Counted from the stretch's first letter, positions 16,648 through 26,008 are shown. The stretch: 64,000 nt of DNA from Anaeromicrobium sediminis (GCF_002270055.1 NZ_NIBG01000007.1:124001-188000); one strand, 5' to 3'. Notes: generated from the letters alone by a model not told the origin. Numbers and translations are program-made.

Positions 16648-17525
16648 TATATATTTTCTTCTACTAAAGACTCAAAATCCGCACCTTCGCCCCATACAGA
16701 ATTTACTGAAACCCCGTATAAAAAGGCGTGTGGGTCAACTTTAGCTATAAAATTCTTTATCAATATTACATCACGTGGGCTACATATACATATTATCTTT
16801 ACTCTACTTTCGTCCGTATAAGCACCCTTTATATCATATGTGCTTACGCCCCTTCGCATTGTATTTAAAATATATTCTATTATTTCCTCATATTCTTTAC
16901 TTACTATTTCAAGCTTAATTTTTTTCGACTTTAAACCAAATAATACAGCATCCATTGCCTTTACAAATATGAACTGAGTTACTATGGCATAAAGGGCAAT
17001 ATTCATATCATACACTATGGCTGATATGGCTATAACCATAGTATCTATTACTAATAGTATTTGACTCATACTAACAAAGGGTAGTATTCTCCTATGGAAG
17101 ATTTTAGCTATAGTATCTGTTCCTCCTAATGAGAATCCTCTCTTTAAAACGAGCCCACATCCTACTCCAGATATGACACCATAGTATATTGATGCTAGTA
17201 TTAAATCATTTTCTATAAACATAACATTAAATTCTTCAAATACCATTAATATTATTGGATATAACAAAGATAAAACAATTATTCTCTTGCCATCTTTCTT
17301 TCCCAAAAATATAAATGCACTGACTAATACTCCTAGGGATAGCACATAATAAATATAGGTATACTTAACGTGAATTATTCGATCTGCTATAATTGATATT
17401 CCCGTAATACCACCTGTAACTAAATTGTTAGGTTTTAATATGGACGTTATGGCAAAAGCCATTAAGGCACATCCAATGAAAATAAAAACATAATCAAGTA
17501 CTCTCTCTCTTACTGTTTTTTCCAT
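16647..17525 (-). CDS. YitT family membrane protein (DUF161 and DUF2179)
   Basis: About 292 residues. Five predicted membrane segments in the first 200 residues include the family stretch PNNLVTGGITGISIIAD and the repeat-like RGFSLGGTDTIAKI. A C-terminal soluble DUF2179 domain (about 215-290) contains RRGVSTYDIKGAYT and ends in HAFLYGVSVNSVWGEGAD. Function is unknown; related proteins are common in Firmicutes and some are sporulation-linked. AAAAGGGGTGATAGAT precedes the ATG at 17525; an upstream in-frame GTG at 17534 lies inside the ribosome binding site. Confidence 0.85.
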   Translation of the reverse strand: MEKTVRERVLDYVFIFIGCALMAFAITSILKPNNLVTGGITGISIIADRIIHVKYTYIYYVLSLGVLVSAFIFLGKKDGKRIIVLSLLYPIILMVFEEFNVMFIENDLILASIYYGVISGVGCGLVLKRGFSLGGTDTIAKIFHRRILPFVSMSQILLVIDTMVIAISAIVYDMNIALYAIVTQFIFVKAMDAVLFGLKSKKIKLEIVSKEYEEIIEYILNTMRRGVSTYDIKGAYTDESRVKIICICSPRDVILIKNFIAKVDPHAFLYGVSVNSVWGEGADFESLVEENI

Positions 17526-17626
17526 ATCTATCACCCCTTTTAAAAGAATATTCTCGTAAACTATATCATATTTTTTATACTAGTAAAATACTTTTTTAAT
17601 TTTTTAATATTCCCTTAACATATTTT

Positions 17627-18622
17627 TTAATTTCCAATGAAATCCCTCTTTATACCATACTCTAGAGATTCACTATATTTAAATATCCTATTTAATATCC
17701 TATCCTTTTCATGTCCTTTAGCTATCACTGGACAATAATCATTATATTCATCTGTAGATGATATTCTACAAGGAATTATCTTTCCATCACAATATAATTT
17801 CTTATCTTTTATGGTAAAAATACTTTGAAATATAAAAGTATCCTTATCCCTTGGATTTCTATTTCCTCCAAATACAAAGTTTCCTAGGCTATATACAATA
17901 TATCGATCCTTGTACCTTTCTATACCTTGAATAACATGGGGGTGATGTCCCACCACAATGTCAGCTCCATTATCTATTGCTAACCTTCCCAGTTCTTTTT
18001 GTATTTTATTTGGGTAATTAGTCCCCTCATTTCCCCAGTGAAAAGTCACTATTACAATGTCATTTTCCCTCTTTAAAGATTTTACATCTTCTATCATCTG
18101 ATTTTTTATATTTAAAGACCAACCCTTATATCCTAAAATTCCTATACTTACTTCATCTTTGTAACAACTAGCTATATAATCATTCCCATAATAAGTTATT
18201 CCATTATCATTTAATACTTTTACCGTATCTTCAAATCCTACCCTTCCAAAATCATAGGTATGATTATTCGATAAATTAACAACCTCAATACTTGCCCGTT
18301 TTAATATGTCCACATATTCATCCTTTCCTTTAAAACAAAACTTCTTTTGTGCTCTCTTTTTACTCTCTGTAAAGGTTCCTTCTAGGTTTACTATAGATAA
18401 GTTGTCCTTATCTAATATGTCCTCTACATTCTTGAAAAAATAACCATAATCATTATTTACCCTATCTAACATGTGGGGAAAAGAGTTATAGTATGAAAAA
18501 TTTGTATCATAACCTAAGGTACAATCTCCCATAAAATTAATAACAAATTTTTCTTCTCCATATGAAAAGTTAGGGGTAATGAATATTATTAATAGAATTA
18601 TGCCAAGTATTCGTTTAAACAC
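17627..18622 (-). CDS. CapA family (poly-gamma-glutamate synthesis type) metallophosphatase-fold protein
   Basis: About 331 residues. A hydrophobic signal sequence (FKRILGIILLIIFITPNFSYG) leads into the CapA fold. INFMGDCTLG, NLEGTFT, NLSNNHTYDFG, VTFHWGNEG, GHHPHVIQG and YSLGNFVFG are its metal-site motifs in the right order. CapA proteins take part in poly-gamma-glutamate capsule export or anchoring; single CapA-like proteins elsewhere have unproven roles. No capB or capC lies nearby. GGGAGG lies 7 nt before a GTG at 18622, so this start is preferred to the ATG at 18652. Confidence 0.82.
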   Translation of the reverse strand: MFKRILGIILLIIFITPNFSYGEEKFVINFMGDCTLGYDTNFSYYNSFPHMLDRVNNDYGYFFKNVEDILDKDNLSIVNLEGTFTESKKRAQKKFCFKGKDEYVDILKRASIEVVNLSNNHTYDFGRVGFEDTVKVLNDNGITYYGNDYIASCYKDEVSIGILGYKGWSLNIKNQMIEDVKSLKRENDIVIVTFHWGNEGTNYPNKIQKELGRLAIDNGADIVVGHHPHVIQGIERYKDRYIVYSLGNFVFGGNRNPRDKDTFIFQSIFTIKDKKLYCDGKIIPCRISSTDEYNDYCPVIAKGHEKDRILNRIFKYSESLEYGIKRDFIGN

Positions 18623-18697
18623 AAATAAACCTCCCAAAATATAATCACTCATATATATATGAAAGGTTTTTATTAAATATTATAATTTATTTTAGTC

Positions 18698-18729
18698 AAA
18701 AAAAGATTAGCCATTGGCTAATCTTTTTT
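18698..18729 (-). terminator. Intrinsic terminator of the 67-residue gene
   Basis: AAAAAGATTAGCCA and TGGCTAATCTTTTT form a long stem with T-tracts on both strands. The small gene's stop codon lies within it. Confidence 0.75.
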
Positions 18730-18921
18730 ATAACCACCTTCGTTAGTCCACTCAGGTGTGTTGAATTCATTTGAAAATTTTACTCTTTCTCCCTCTTCCC
18801 GAGACATTATATATGCATCTACTCCTTTATGTGCATATTCCTTTACCTTTGCTATAGCCTCTTCTCTACTCATGGGACTAGATATGTCATTCTGTGCATA
18901 AATTACATAGTCTCTATCCAT
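18718..18921 (-). CDS. Small uncharacterised protein
   Basis: A 67-residue charged, probably cytosolic protein beginning MDRDYVIYAQNDISSPMSRE, with a helix SREEAIAKVKEYAHKG. AGGAGG lies just before the ATG at 18921; a longer frame to 18969 has no such site. It is single and has its own terminator. I do not recognise the family. Confidence 0.65.
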   Translation of the reverse strand: MDRDYVIYAQNDISSPMSREEAIAKVKEYAHKGVDAYIMSREEGERVKFSNEFNTPEWTNEGGYKKD

Positions 18922-19040
18922 GCTTATACCTCCTAGAAAATATATAAAATCCTTTGTATTAATTGCCAATGTATGGTATTATATACATATAGTTTTAGTT
19001 ATTTTTTTAACAAAAATTTTATTCTATGAGGTGATGTTTA

Positions 19041-19157
19041 ATGTTAGTACGTTTAATTGGCTTAATATTAATTGTTCTTACTGTTAGGTACCTTTCGGCT
19101 TTAAATCGTATGGAAAGAGAAAGACAATATAAAGTTAGACATCACATAGATAATTAA
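19041..19157 (+). CDS. Small single-span membrane peptide
   Basis: A 38-residue frame: an N-terminal hydrophobic segment (LIGLILIVLTVRYLSAL) followed by a basic tail ending RHHIDN. GAGGTGA lies 6 nt before the ATG. It is convergent with peptidase T. Function is unknown; the good ribosome binding site and clear membrane segment support it. Confidence 0.5.
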   Translation: MLVRLIGLILIVLTVRYLSALNRMERERQYKVRHHIDN

Positions 19158-19170
19158 CAATTTATGTTAT

Positions 19171-20403
19171 TTATCTAACATTCTCTTCATATAGCTGGAC
19201 AATTTTTACTATTGTCTCAACTGCTTTTAACATGGACTGTACGGGAATATATTCAAACTTTCCATGAAAATTGTGACCTCCAGTGAATATATTAGGGCAA
19301 GGTAATCCCATAAATGATAATCTTGCTCCGTCTGTGCCACCTCTTATTGGTTTTATATTAGGCTTTATACCAACATTGTCCATAGCAATTTTAGCCATCT
19401 CCACTACTTCCATTACTGGTTCAATTTTTTCCCTCATGTTATAATATTGATCTTTCATTTCTAAACTAATTGTATTTTCACCATACTTGTCATTAATATA
19501 GTTTACAATTTTCTCAATTCTATTCTTTCTTTCTTTGAATTTTTCCATACTATGATCTCTTATAATATAATACATTTCCGCATTTTCAACGCTTCCCTTT
19601 ATATCATTTAAATGATAAAAACCTTCATACTTTTCTGTGGTAGCAGGTATTTCATTTAAAGGTATCATGGAATTTAATTCCATACCTATGAGGATGGCGT
19701 TCTTCATTTTATTTTTTGCAGTGCCAGGATGAACATTTACTCCATTTATCTTAATCTTTGCAGATGCAGCGTTGAAATTCTCATGTTCTAATTCACCAAT
19801 TTCCCCGCCATCTATTGTATATGCATATTTGGCATTAAACTTTTCCACATTGAATTTATCTGCTCCTCTTCCAATTTCTTCGTCAGGAGTAAAAGCAACT
19901 TTTATTTTTCCATGTTTTATATTAGGAGTATTTATTATGTATTCCATAGCAGTGACTATCTCAGCTATTCCAGCCTTATCATCTGCACCTAAAAGAGTAG
20001 TTCCATCTGTAGTTATAATATCTTGTCCCACATAATTTTTAAGTTCTGGAAATTCTTTTGGACATAATACAATATTTTTTTGTTCATTTAATATGATTTG
20101 TCCACCATCATAATCCTTAACAATTTGAGGTTTTACATCTTTTCCACTCATATCAGGGCTCGTATCCATATGGGCAATAAATCCAATGGTAGGAACTTCC
20201 CTTTGAGTATTTGCCTCTATAGTTCCATATACATAACCAAATTCATCCATATATACATCTGTAAGACCTATGTATTCTAATTCACCCTTTAATAGTTTAC
20301 CAAACCCAAACTGACTTTTAGTACTTGGGCAAGTGTCTGAATTTTCATCTGATGTAGTTTCATATTCCACATATTTTAAAAATCTGTCTATAATATTTTC
20401 CAT
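19171..20403 (-). CDS. pepT: Peptidase T (tripeptide aminopeptidase)
   Basis: A 410-residue M20B metallopeptidase that removes N-terminal residues from tripeptides in the cytosol. Zinc-site motifs are present: IAHMDTSPD near residue 78, GADDKAGIAEI near 139, PDEEIGRGAD with the catalytic Glu pair near 173, DGGEIGELE near 197 and GGHNFHGKFE near 380. The lid domain sits between about 208 and 315. Length matches the family. It is a single gene with the ATG preceded by GGACGTG. Confidence 0.93.
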   Translation of the reverse strand: MENIIDRFLKYVEYETTSDENSDTCPSTKSQFGFGKLLKGELEYIGLTDVYMDEFGYVYGTIEANTQREVPTIGFIAHMDTSPDMSGKDVKPQIVKDYDGGQIILNEQKNIVLCPKEFPELKNYVGQDIITTDGTTLLGADDKAGIAEIVTAMEYIINTPNIKHGKIKVAFTPDEEIGRGADKFNVEKFNAKYAYTIDGGEIGELEHENFNAASAKIKINGVNVHPGTAKNKMKNAILIGMELNSMIPLNEIPATTEKYEGFYHLNDIKGSVENAEMYYIIRDHSMEKFKERKNRIEKIVNYINDKYGENTISLEMKDQYYNMREKIEPVMEVVEMAKIAMDNVGIKPNIKPIRGGTDGARLSFMGLPCPNIFTGGHNFHGKFEYIPVQSMLKAVETIVKIVQLYEENVR

Positions 20404-20587
20404 TACTAAACACGTCCTTTTTTCTCATAGCTTTTATAATTAAACTATTTTAATATTTTTACCTGCTTTGCTACTTTTTATAATTAAAAGAAAAGTTTTA
20501 ATATTTATTTATTATTTACCCATCAGTCTATATATTATTTTTAAACTCACTTGGAAACACTAAATAATATATAAGGAGGAATTTTTC

Positions 20588-20740
20588 ATGAATAAAGAAT
20601 ATTTAAATTCACTTTCTGTATTAAACTATGCAGATTTAACTGAGGAACAATTATCTGTAATCCAAAATTTCGAAAAAGAATTTAACTCAAAATTTAAAAC
20701 CGAAAACAACGCTACATTTTTTATGATTATGCAGCAATAA
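20588..20740 (+). CDS. Small acidic peptide of unknown function
   Basis: A 50-residue frame with a strong AAGGAGG ribosome binding site 8 nt before the ATG. It is followed by a terminator-like hairpin at 20766. The sequence (YADLTEEQLSVIQNFEKEFN) looks helical and acidic, and the tail is FFMIMQQ. I do not recognise it. Being single, strongly initiated and short, it could be a regulator, a toxin-like peptide or a spore-related small protein. Confidence 0.6.
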   Translation: MNKEYLNSLSVLNYADLTEEQLSVIQNFEKEFNSKFKTENNATFFMIMQQ

Positions 20741-20765
20741 AAAATCCATGTACTATTTAATTAAG

Positions 20766-20817
20766 GGCGGTTACTTCTACATAGTTCCACTAAGGAATGT
20801 TCTAAAAATAACCGCCT
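20766..20817 (+). terminator. Hairpin after the 50-residue gene
   Basis: GGCGGTTA and TAACCGCC pair across about 35 nt and are followed by TCTTTATT. The convergent MBL gene ends at 20823, so it may serve both genes. Confidence 0.6.
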
Positions 20818-20822
20818 CTTTA

Positions 20823-21458
20823 TTATTTTTTGTACTCTAGAAACTCTCTATTATGCTTTCTCACATATTCCATAGTGGCTGAAATGTCATGACCTGGGTA
20901 AATAGTAACATCATTATTTAATCTTTTATCCAGTTTATCTAAAGAATAGGCCATGTCTCTTACACTCCCCCCTGGTAAGTCCATTCTACCTATATCCGTA
21001 TCAAATATGGTATCTCCTGTAAATATTATTTTTTCTTTTTTAATATATAGGCATATGCTCCCTGGTGTATGACCTGGTGTATGGATTACTTCCATATTTA
21101 TAGATCCAACGTTTATAATGTCTTTTTCTTTCAACCTAATATGACCTTTAAATTCAATTCCCTTATTATGATATTTAGACCTATTTATTTCACTAGAAAT
21201 TAATCCATCTTCATCTAGTTCATGGATATATACTTTTGATTTATATTTATTTCGTAAATACTCTACTGCTCCTATGTGATCATAATGACAATGGGTTAAT
21301 ATTATACTCTCCAAAAGAATATTTTTTTGATCTATAAAATTACTTATTACTTTTCCATTATCCCCTGGATCGATTATACATCCTTTAAGACTATCCTCAT
21401 CATATATTACATAAGCATTAGTGTCTAAACTACCTACAACAAACCTCTTTAATTTCAT
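20823..21458 (-). CDS. MBL-fold metallohydrolase (glyoxalase II-like)
   Basis: A 211-residue protein of the metallo-beta-lactamase fold. The two-metal site motifs are THCHYDHIG near 55, HTPGHTPGS near 130, FTGDTIFDTDIGRMDLPGG near 150 and YPGHD near 192. The GRMDLPGG stretch is typical of stand-alone YcbL/GloB-like hydrolases, which act on thioesters such as lactoylglutathione; the natural substrate in an anaerobe is uncertain. AGGAGGGG precedes the ATG. It is transcribed alone. Confidence 0.85.
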   Translation of the reverse strand: MKLKRFVVGSLDTNAYVIYDEDSLKGCIIDPGDNGKVISNFIDQKNILLESIILTHCHYDHIGAVEYLRNKYKSKVYIHELDEDGLISSEINRSKYHNKGIEFKGHIRLKEKDIINVGSINMEVIHTPGHTPGSICLYIKKEKIIFTGDTIFDTDIGRMDLPGGSVRDMAYSLDKLDKRLNNDVTIYPGHDISATMEYVRKHNREFLEYKK

Positions 21459-21515
21459 AATACCCCTCCTATCCTAATATACATCTATATCTTACCATAG
21501 TTTAATAATAATCTA

Positions 21516-21604
21516 AAAAAATAGTCAGGAAAAATATCCTAACTATTTTTTAGTCCTTCTTTTGTCTACTATTTAAATAAAAGCCAATTTTAAAATTGAC
21601 TTTT
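21516..21604 (-). terminator. Two hairpins downstream of the 92-residue gene
   Basis: AAAGTCAATTTT and AAAATTGGCTTTT overlap the stop of the 92-residue gene. A second stem (AAAAAATAGTTAGGA with TCCTGACTATTTTTT) lies 50 bp further. Either can stop transcription on the minus strand. Confidence 0.65.
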
Positions 21605-21881
21605 ATCTTTTCATAAGCCTTATGAAATGATCTAATTTTTTTTCTTGCTCTCTGTCTAATAATCCCATTCTTTTTAATAACTTCATTTTTTTAATTAATG
21701 CGTTTTTTTCTGAAGCAGAAAATTTATTTATCATTTTCATCATTTCTCTTTCTATTTCATCTTCACTTTTATCTTTATATTTATCTGCTATTTCATTAAA
21801 GCTTGCCATATCACTACTAGATGCGTTGTATTGTTTTGCCACCTTTTCTAATTTCTTTTTCATTTTTCTTAAATCTTTCAT
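21603..21881 (-). CDS. Small lysine-rich helical protein
   Basis: A 92-residue, Lys- and Met-rich protein predicted to be all helix (for example KMKKKLEKVAKQYN and DEIEREMMKMINKFSASEKN). There is no membrane segment. It starts 17 bp after the 138-residue gene with AAAGGAGG before the ATG, so the two are one unit. I do not recognise the family. It lies just downstream of the spore germination pair, which is weak context for a sporulation role. Confidence 0.65.
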   Translation of the reverse strand: MKDLRKMKKKLEKVAKQYNASSSDMASFNEIADKYKDKSEDEIEREMMKMINKFSASEKNALIKKMKLLKRMGLLDREQEKKLDHFIRLMKR

Positions 21882-21897
21882 AAATATCCTCCTTTAC

Positions 21898-22314
21898 TTA
21901 TTGAGGTAAAAAATAAGTTTTACTTCTGAACATATAGAAAAAAGCCAATTTTGAGAACATACTTGTATCTATTTCTTCATTTAACTCTTCTTCATTTCTA
22001 TAAGGTCTTCTTCTTCTTCCTCTAAAGGAACCTCTCATGTGAGATCTTATGCTCCGTTGTAAATATGCAGCCCTAATTTTAACTTCATCTGTTACATATT
22101 CATTTCTCATTCTTCTTACTAAAGTCAAATCTCTATCATACATATTAAGAGCTACCCTATCCATTCCTTTAATCATATAATCTAATTCTTCTTCTATATT
22201 CTCATCACTTTCATATACATAGTAACTCAAAAAACTATTCAATCCTTTTAACTGAGGGTCATCCTTTATCTGTTCCCCTAGCATTTCCATAAAATTCATA
22301 TCTTCCACATTCAT
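21898..22314 (-). CDS. Uncharacterised protein with a basic Arg-rich segment
   Basis: A 138-residue protein, acidic in the first half and basic in the middle, with RSHMRGSFRGRRRRPYRNEE near residues 90-109. The end FFYMFRSKTYFLPQ is hydrophobic. No known domain is recognised. The start is uncertain: GAGGG abuts the ATG at 22314 and lies 6 nt before a GTG at 22308. It is the first gene of a pair with the 92-residue gene. Confidence 0.6.
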   Translation of the reverse strand: MNVEDMNFMEMLGEQIKDDPQLKGLNSFLSYYVYESDENIEEELDYMIKGMDRVALNMYDRDLTLVRRMRNEYVTDEVKIRAAYLQRSIRSHMRGSFRGRRRRPYRNEEELNEEIDTSMFSKLAFFYMFRSKTYFLPQ

Positions 22315-22387
22315 CCCTCACTTCCTTATACTCTGCTAATACATACTATGTACTTACCTTTTTATAGGTGACAAGGTTGTCTTATAG

Positions 22388-22421
22388 CACTAAAAAAAGC
22401 TCCCTACTGGGAGCTTTTAGT
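22388..22421 (-). terminator. Intrinsic terminator of the sleB-ypeB operon
   Basis: AAGCTCCC and GGGAGCTT pair around TACT, extended by flanking CACTAAAA and TTTTAGTG, with T residues on the minus strand, directly after the ypeB stop codon. Confidence 0.85.
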
Positions 22422-22427
22422 GTGATC

Positions 22428-23765
22428 CTATAATACTAATACACCATCATCCTTTACTATAACTTGTAATATTTTTTCTTCCATACCTGTTAATGCATTT
22501 ATATATATTAAGAAGGTATCTTTTTTATAAGTTACTTTAAGTTCATAACATAATTTTTCTCCATAGGCATCAGTTGGAATTACAGTTAATCTAGAACTTT
22601 CTACCACACCTCTAGAACTCAATCTACTTATGGCCTGCTTTTCACCTATTAAACCTTCTTTATTTAAATCTCTATTCTTGTGATTAAACAAATATCCTTG
22701 ACTCTCATATCCTAGTACATTTCCATTTTCTAAAGAAATCTTTACTTTTATTAAATCTGGATATATTATGACCTTATCTTGCTCATATGCAAAGTTTACT
22801 ACGACTTGATTATCATATTCCATATAATAAGTTGTGGCCATATTCTTTATTCCCTTTGTATCTAAAAAATCTTTAGCTTTTTTTATAGCTTCCTCTCTGC
22901 TGAATTTTTTCTTTAAGCCTTCTTCATTAGATAGCATCCAGATTACGTGTCCACCCTTTTTTGTTATAGCAGATGATATTCTATTTCCATTATTATTTAG
23001 TACTACTAAATAACTTTTTTCATTCATATATTTAATATCCTCTACCCTTTCTACTTTAGCTTTCCTGTAGTTAAAGAAAGATTTAGCTTTCTCTATGGCC
23101 ATATCCTTAGATATTTCTTTTCCTGTAACTTGAAAGTTTCTATCTCCAATATGTTCTGAGAAGGGTCCATCATATATTAAGGTAGGATATTGTTGAATTC
23201 TTTCATCCATATAAGCGAAATTATCTGTATTAACCTTAGTAGCTCCTAATTCTTTATTAATCTCTCTATTCATACCATATAAGCTTACACCATTATCTTC
23301 CATATACCTTTGAGCTACAATTAATTCTTTAGTTATTTCATTAGAGTAATTATGCAATTCCTCTAATACATTTAATTCTTCCGTACTTAGTATTCTTCCA
23401 TTTAAATTTTTTTGAGCTAATGCTTTACTTAAATCTCCTATTTGACTTAAAAATTTCTGAGTTTTCAATAGTTGAGATCCGGCCACTGGTAATTGACATA
23501 ATTTTTCCTGAGCATCATAGGATAAATTACTTATATCTGACAGTAACATGACCTTTTCATTTGAAGTGGATGATACAATAGTTTTAGCCAAGTTAGACTG
23601 TATATCTTCTAAATTCACCACCATGTCTGCAAACATTCTTTGATATTGATTTTCTAAGTATATATTATATTGCCTATTTTTATTATATTGACCATATCCC
23701 CATAAAAAAGATATTATTAACAATCCACTTAGTACTACATACGGAACAACATTTTTATTTTTCAT
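22428..23765 (-). CDS. ypeB: YpeB, SleB-stabilising spore germination protein
   Basis: About 445 residues with a single N-terminal membrane anchor (VVPYVVLSGLLIISFLWGYG). The rest is exported, with PepSY-like repeats around 220-300, 305-375 and 380-440 (KAKSFFNYRKAKVERVEDI, SREEAIKKAKDFLDTKG). YpeB is made in the forespore and is needed for stability and control of the cortex-lytic enzyme SleB. AAAGGAGG precedes the ATG at 23765, which lies 14 bp after the sleB stop; a longer frame to 23837 would overlap sleB and is not preferred. Confidence 0.92.
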   Translation of the reverse strand: MKNKNVVPYVVLSGLLIISFLWGYGQYNKNRQYNIYLENQYQRMFADMVVNLEDIQSNLAKTIVSSTSNEKVMLLSDISNLSYDAQEKLCQLPVAGSQLLKTQKFLSQIGDLSKALAQKNLNGRILSTEELNVLEELHNYSNEITKELIVAQRYMEDNGVSLYGMNREINKELGATKVNTDNFAYMDERIQQYPTLIYDGPFSEHIGDRNFQVTGKEISKDMAIEKAKSFFNYRKAKVERVEDIKYMNEKSYLVVLNNNGNRISSAITKKGGHVIWMLSNEEGLKKKFSREEAIKKAKDFLDTKGIKNMATTYYMEYDNQVVVNFAYEQDKVIIYPDLIKVKISLENGNVLGYESQGYLFNHKNRDLNKEGLIGEKQAISRLSSRGVVESSRLTVIPTDAYGEKLCYELKVTYKKDTFLIYINALTGMEEKILQVIVKDDGVLVL

Positions 23766-23779
23766 TATGTACCTCCTTT

Positions 23780-24676
23780 CTATTTTGCAAACGAATGATT
23801 CCCAATTGTAATTAGAGGAGTTTTTGATAACATCCACTTATTCTGAGCTGTTTTAGGATTCCAATAATATATGCATCCTCCTGTAGGGTCCCATCCATTT
23901 AGTGCATCCTTAGCAGCCTTATAAGAATCATTTTGAGGATCTAAATATATTTGTCCATCATCTACTGCAGTAAAAGCTCCTGGTTCATATACTACTCCAG
24001 CTATGGAATTTGGAAAGGATGGATGTTTTACTCTGTTTAATACTACTGCTCCTACAGCAACCTTACCCGTATATATTTCTCCCCTTGCTTCTCCATTTAT
24101 AACCATAGCTAAAAGTTTCACATCATTATCATTGGTAATCCCCCCATTAGATGCTTTATAGTTTTTATCTGCTGGAACGGAATCCATACCTAACGCTTTC
24201 CTAGTGGCAGGGCCTATATACCCATCTACAACCAATCCATTGTCCCTTTGAAACTTTGTTACAGCTTCATAAGTACCATCTCCATAAATACCATCAGCAG
24301 TTCCTGCGTAATATCCCTTAGTTTTTAATATTTCTTGTGCCTTTTTAACAATAGTATTTACACCTTTATTACTAATTCCCGTGTCCCTACTTAATTCATT
24401 ATAAAGGCCTAATTGCTTTAAGGTATATGTACCTACTACACCATCAGCCTTTAGTCCATTTTTCTTTTGAAAATATACTACTGCATTATACGTAGCATTT
24501 CCAAATACACCATCAGCTTTTCCCCTTAAATACCCCCACTCTATGAGTCTTTCTTGTACCCTTTTTACATCATCTCCTGAATTTCCCCAATAAAGGGTTC
24601 TAGCATGGGAATCCAATCCTACAAAGCTAATTAAAACCAGTAGGGCAACTAATAAAAAAAGCCTTCTATTTTTCAT
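23780..24676 (-). CDS. sleB: Spore cortex-lytic enzyme SleB
   Basis: A 298-residue protein with a signal sequence (LFLLVALLVLISFVGLDSHA). Two PG_binding_1 repeats follow at about 30-92 and 102-165 (VKRVQERLIEWGYLRGKADG and KAQEILKTKGYYAGTADG). The C-terminal Hydrolase_2 domain from about 185 carries the catalytic Glu of INGEARGEIYTGKVAVGAVV. SleB is a lytic transglycosylase that degrades muramic-lactam-containing cortex on germination. Most SleB proteins have one binding repeat; two is less usual. Strong AGGAGG site; first gene of the sleB-ypeB operon. Confidence 0.92.
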   Translation of the reverse strand: MKNRRLFLLVALLVLISFVGLDSHARTLYWGNSGDDVKRVQERLIEWGYLRGKADGVFGNATYNAVVYFQKKNGLKADGVVGTYTLKQLGLYNELSRDTGISNKGVNTIVKKAQEILKTKGYYAGTADGIYGDGTYEAVTKFQRDNGLVVDGYIGPATRKALGMDSVPADKNYKASNGGITNDNDVKLLAMVINGEARGEIYTGKVAVGAVVLNRVKHPSFPNSIAGVVYEPGAFTAVDDGQIYLDPQNDSYKAAKDALNGWDPTGGCIYYWNPKTAQNKWMLSKTPLITIGNHSFAK

Positions 24677-24756
24677 AATTCTTACCTCCTAACATAATTA
24701 TATTTTCTCTTAAGCTTTTTCCCTTTATTCTCAAAGGCGGAAAATTTTTCGAAAAA

Positions 24757-24793
24757 AAAGAGAAACTAGGATTTTCTCCTAATTTCTCTTTTT
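24757..24793 (-). terminator. Intrinsic terminator of the flavoprotein gene
   Basis: AAAAAGAGAAATTAGGA and TCCTAGTTTCTCTTTTT pair with one mismatch and end in a T run, 30 bp after the stop codon. Confidence 0.85.
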
Positions 24794-24820
24794 AATAATT
24801 CTTTTAATTATGGTACTGTT

Positions 24821-26008
24821 TTATACTAATTCCTTTCCTAGTTCTACCCCTGCATCATAGCACATTTTTAAATCTTCATCTGTAGGTACGTATTTAACTT
24901 CAATACCTTCCCTTATTAACTCTACTTGTATTTTAGTCATTTTTTCTTCTATGTTTCTAACTGCACCTTTTCCCCAACCATAAGAACCAAAGGCTAGTCC
25001 TACTTTTTTCTTTGGTCTAAGCCCTACTAATTCCTCTAACACATAGGCCATATCTGGAATCATAGTATTATTTATAGTAGATGAACCTATTAATAGGGCA
25101 CTAGCATCTAATATATCTGTCATTATGTCATTTGCATCGCTAATGGATGCCTTATAAAGTTTTACTTCTACACCTTCACTTACTAAACCATCTAGTAAGG
25201 CCTTGGCCATTTTTTCTGTACTGTTCCACATAGTTTCATATACTATAACAGCTTTTTTCTCTGACTGGAAATTACCCCATTTTAAGTATTCTTCTACTAT
25301 CTTCTCTGGATTAGTTCTCCATATGATCCCATGACTTGGGGCTATCATATCTATTTCTAATCCCATATCCATTATTTCTTTTATCTTTCTTACCACATTT
25401 TGACCCATAGGCATTAATATATTAGCATAATATTTCTTTGCCTCAGCCATTAATTCTGGCAAATCATGCTCATCATCAAATAGTTTAGTGCTGGCTATAT
25501 GTTGGCCAAAAGCATCATTTGGTAAAAGTAATTTTTCTTCTTCTATGTAAGAGAACATACTATCAGGCCAATGAAGTAGTGGTGCCTCAATAAATTTTAT
25601 ACTCTTTTCTCCTAGTGAAATTACATCTCCAGTTTTAACTATTTCATACTCATATTCTCCAAAATAATGATGCATCATAGCATCTTTTCCCTTTGCTGAA
25701 CAAAATACCTTTGCATTAGGTATGTACTCCATTATTTCTGGGAAACTTCCAGAATGATCCGGCTCCACATGATTTATTACCACATAATCAATTTTGGAGG
25801 GATCTACTATTTTCTTTATATTTTCTATTAACCTATCTGAAAAGTGATTGTCAACTATGTCTACTAACGTAATTTTTTCATCCATTATTAAGTAAGAGTT
25901 ATAGCTTGTCCCCTTATGGGTATGAAAGGATGGTCCATGGAAATTTCTAATATTCCAATCTACTGCACCAACCCAATATATACCTTTTTTTATTTCCTTT
26001 ATTGACAT
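24821..26008 (-). CDS. FprA-type A flavoprotein (flavodiiron protein)
   Basis: About 395 residues. An MBL-type diiron domain (about 1-245) holds NHVEPDHSGSFPE, the H-x-E-x-D-H ligand set, followed by the ligand regions FIEAPLLHWPDSM and APSHGIIW. A flavodoxin domain (about 250-395) has the FMN loops YETMWNSTEKMA and GSSTINNTMIP. Such enzymes reduce O2 to water or NO to N2O in the cytosol of anaerobes, using rubredoxin. No rubredoxin gene is adjacent. GGAAGGAG precedes the ATG at 26008, preferred to the start at 26032. Confidence 0.92.
   Translation of the reverse strand: MSIKEIKKGIYWVGAVDWNIRNFHGPSFHTHKGTSYNSYLIMDEKITLVDIVDNHFSDRLIENIKKIVDPSKIDYVVINHVEPDHSGSFPEIMEYIPNAKVFCSAKGKDAMMHHYFGEYEYEIVKTGDVISLGEKSIKFIEAPLLHWPDSMFSYIEEEKLLLPNDAFGQHIASTKLFDDEHDLPELMAEAKKYYANILMPMGQNVVRKIKEIMDMGLEIDMIAPSHGIIWRTNPEKIVEEYLKWGNFQSEKKAVIVYETMWNSTEKMAKALLDGLVSEGVEVKLYKASISDANDIMTDILDASALLIGSSTINNTMIPDMAYVLEELVGLRPKKKVGLAFGSYGWGKGAVRNIEEKMTKIQVELIREGIEVKYVPTDEDLKMCYDAGVELGKELV

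Noticed and set aside
24676-24760. A sigma-G promoter before sleB
   Set aside because: A promoter of this class is expected, but the best match in the AT-rich upstream region departs from the consensus at the -10 element, so I did not annotate it.
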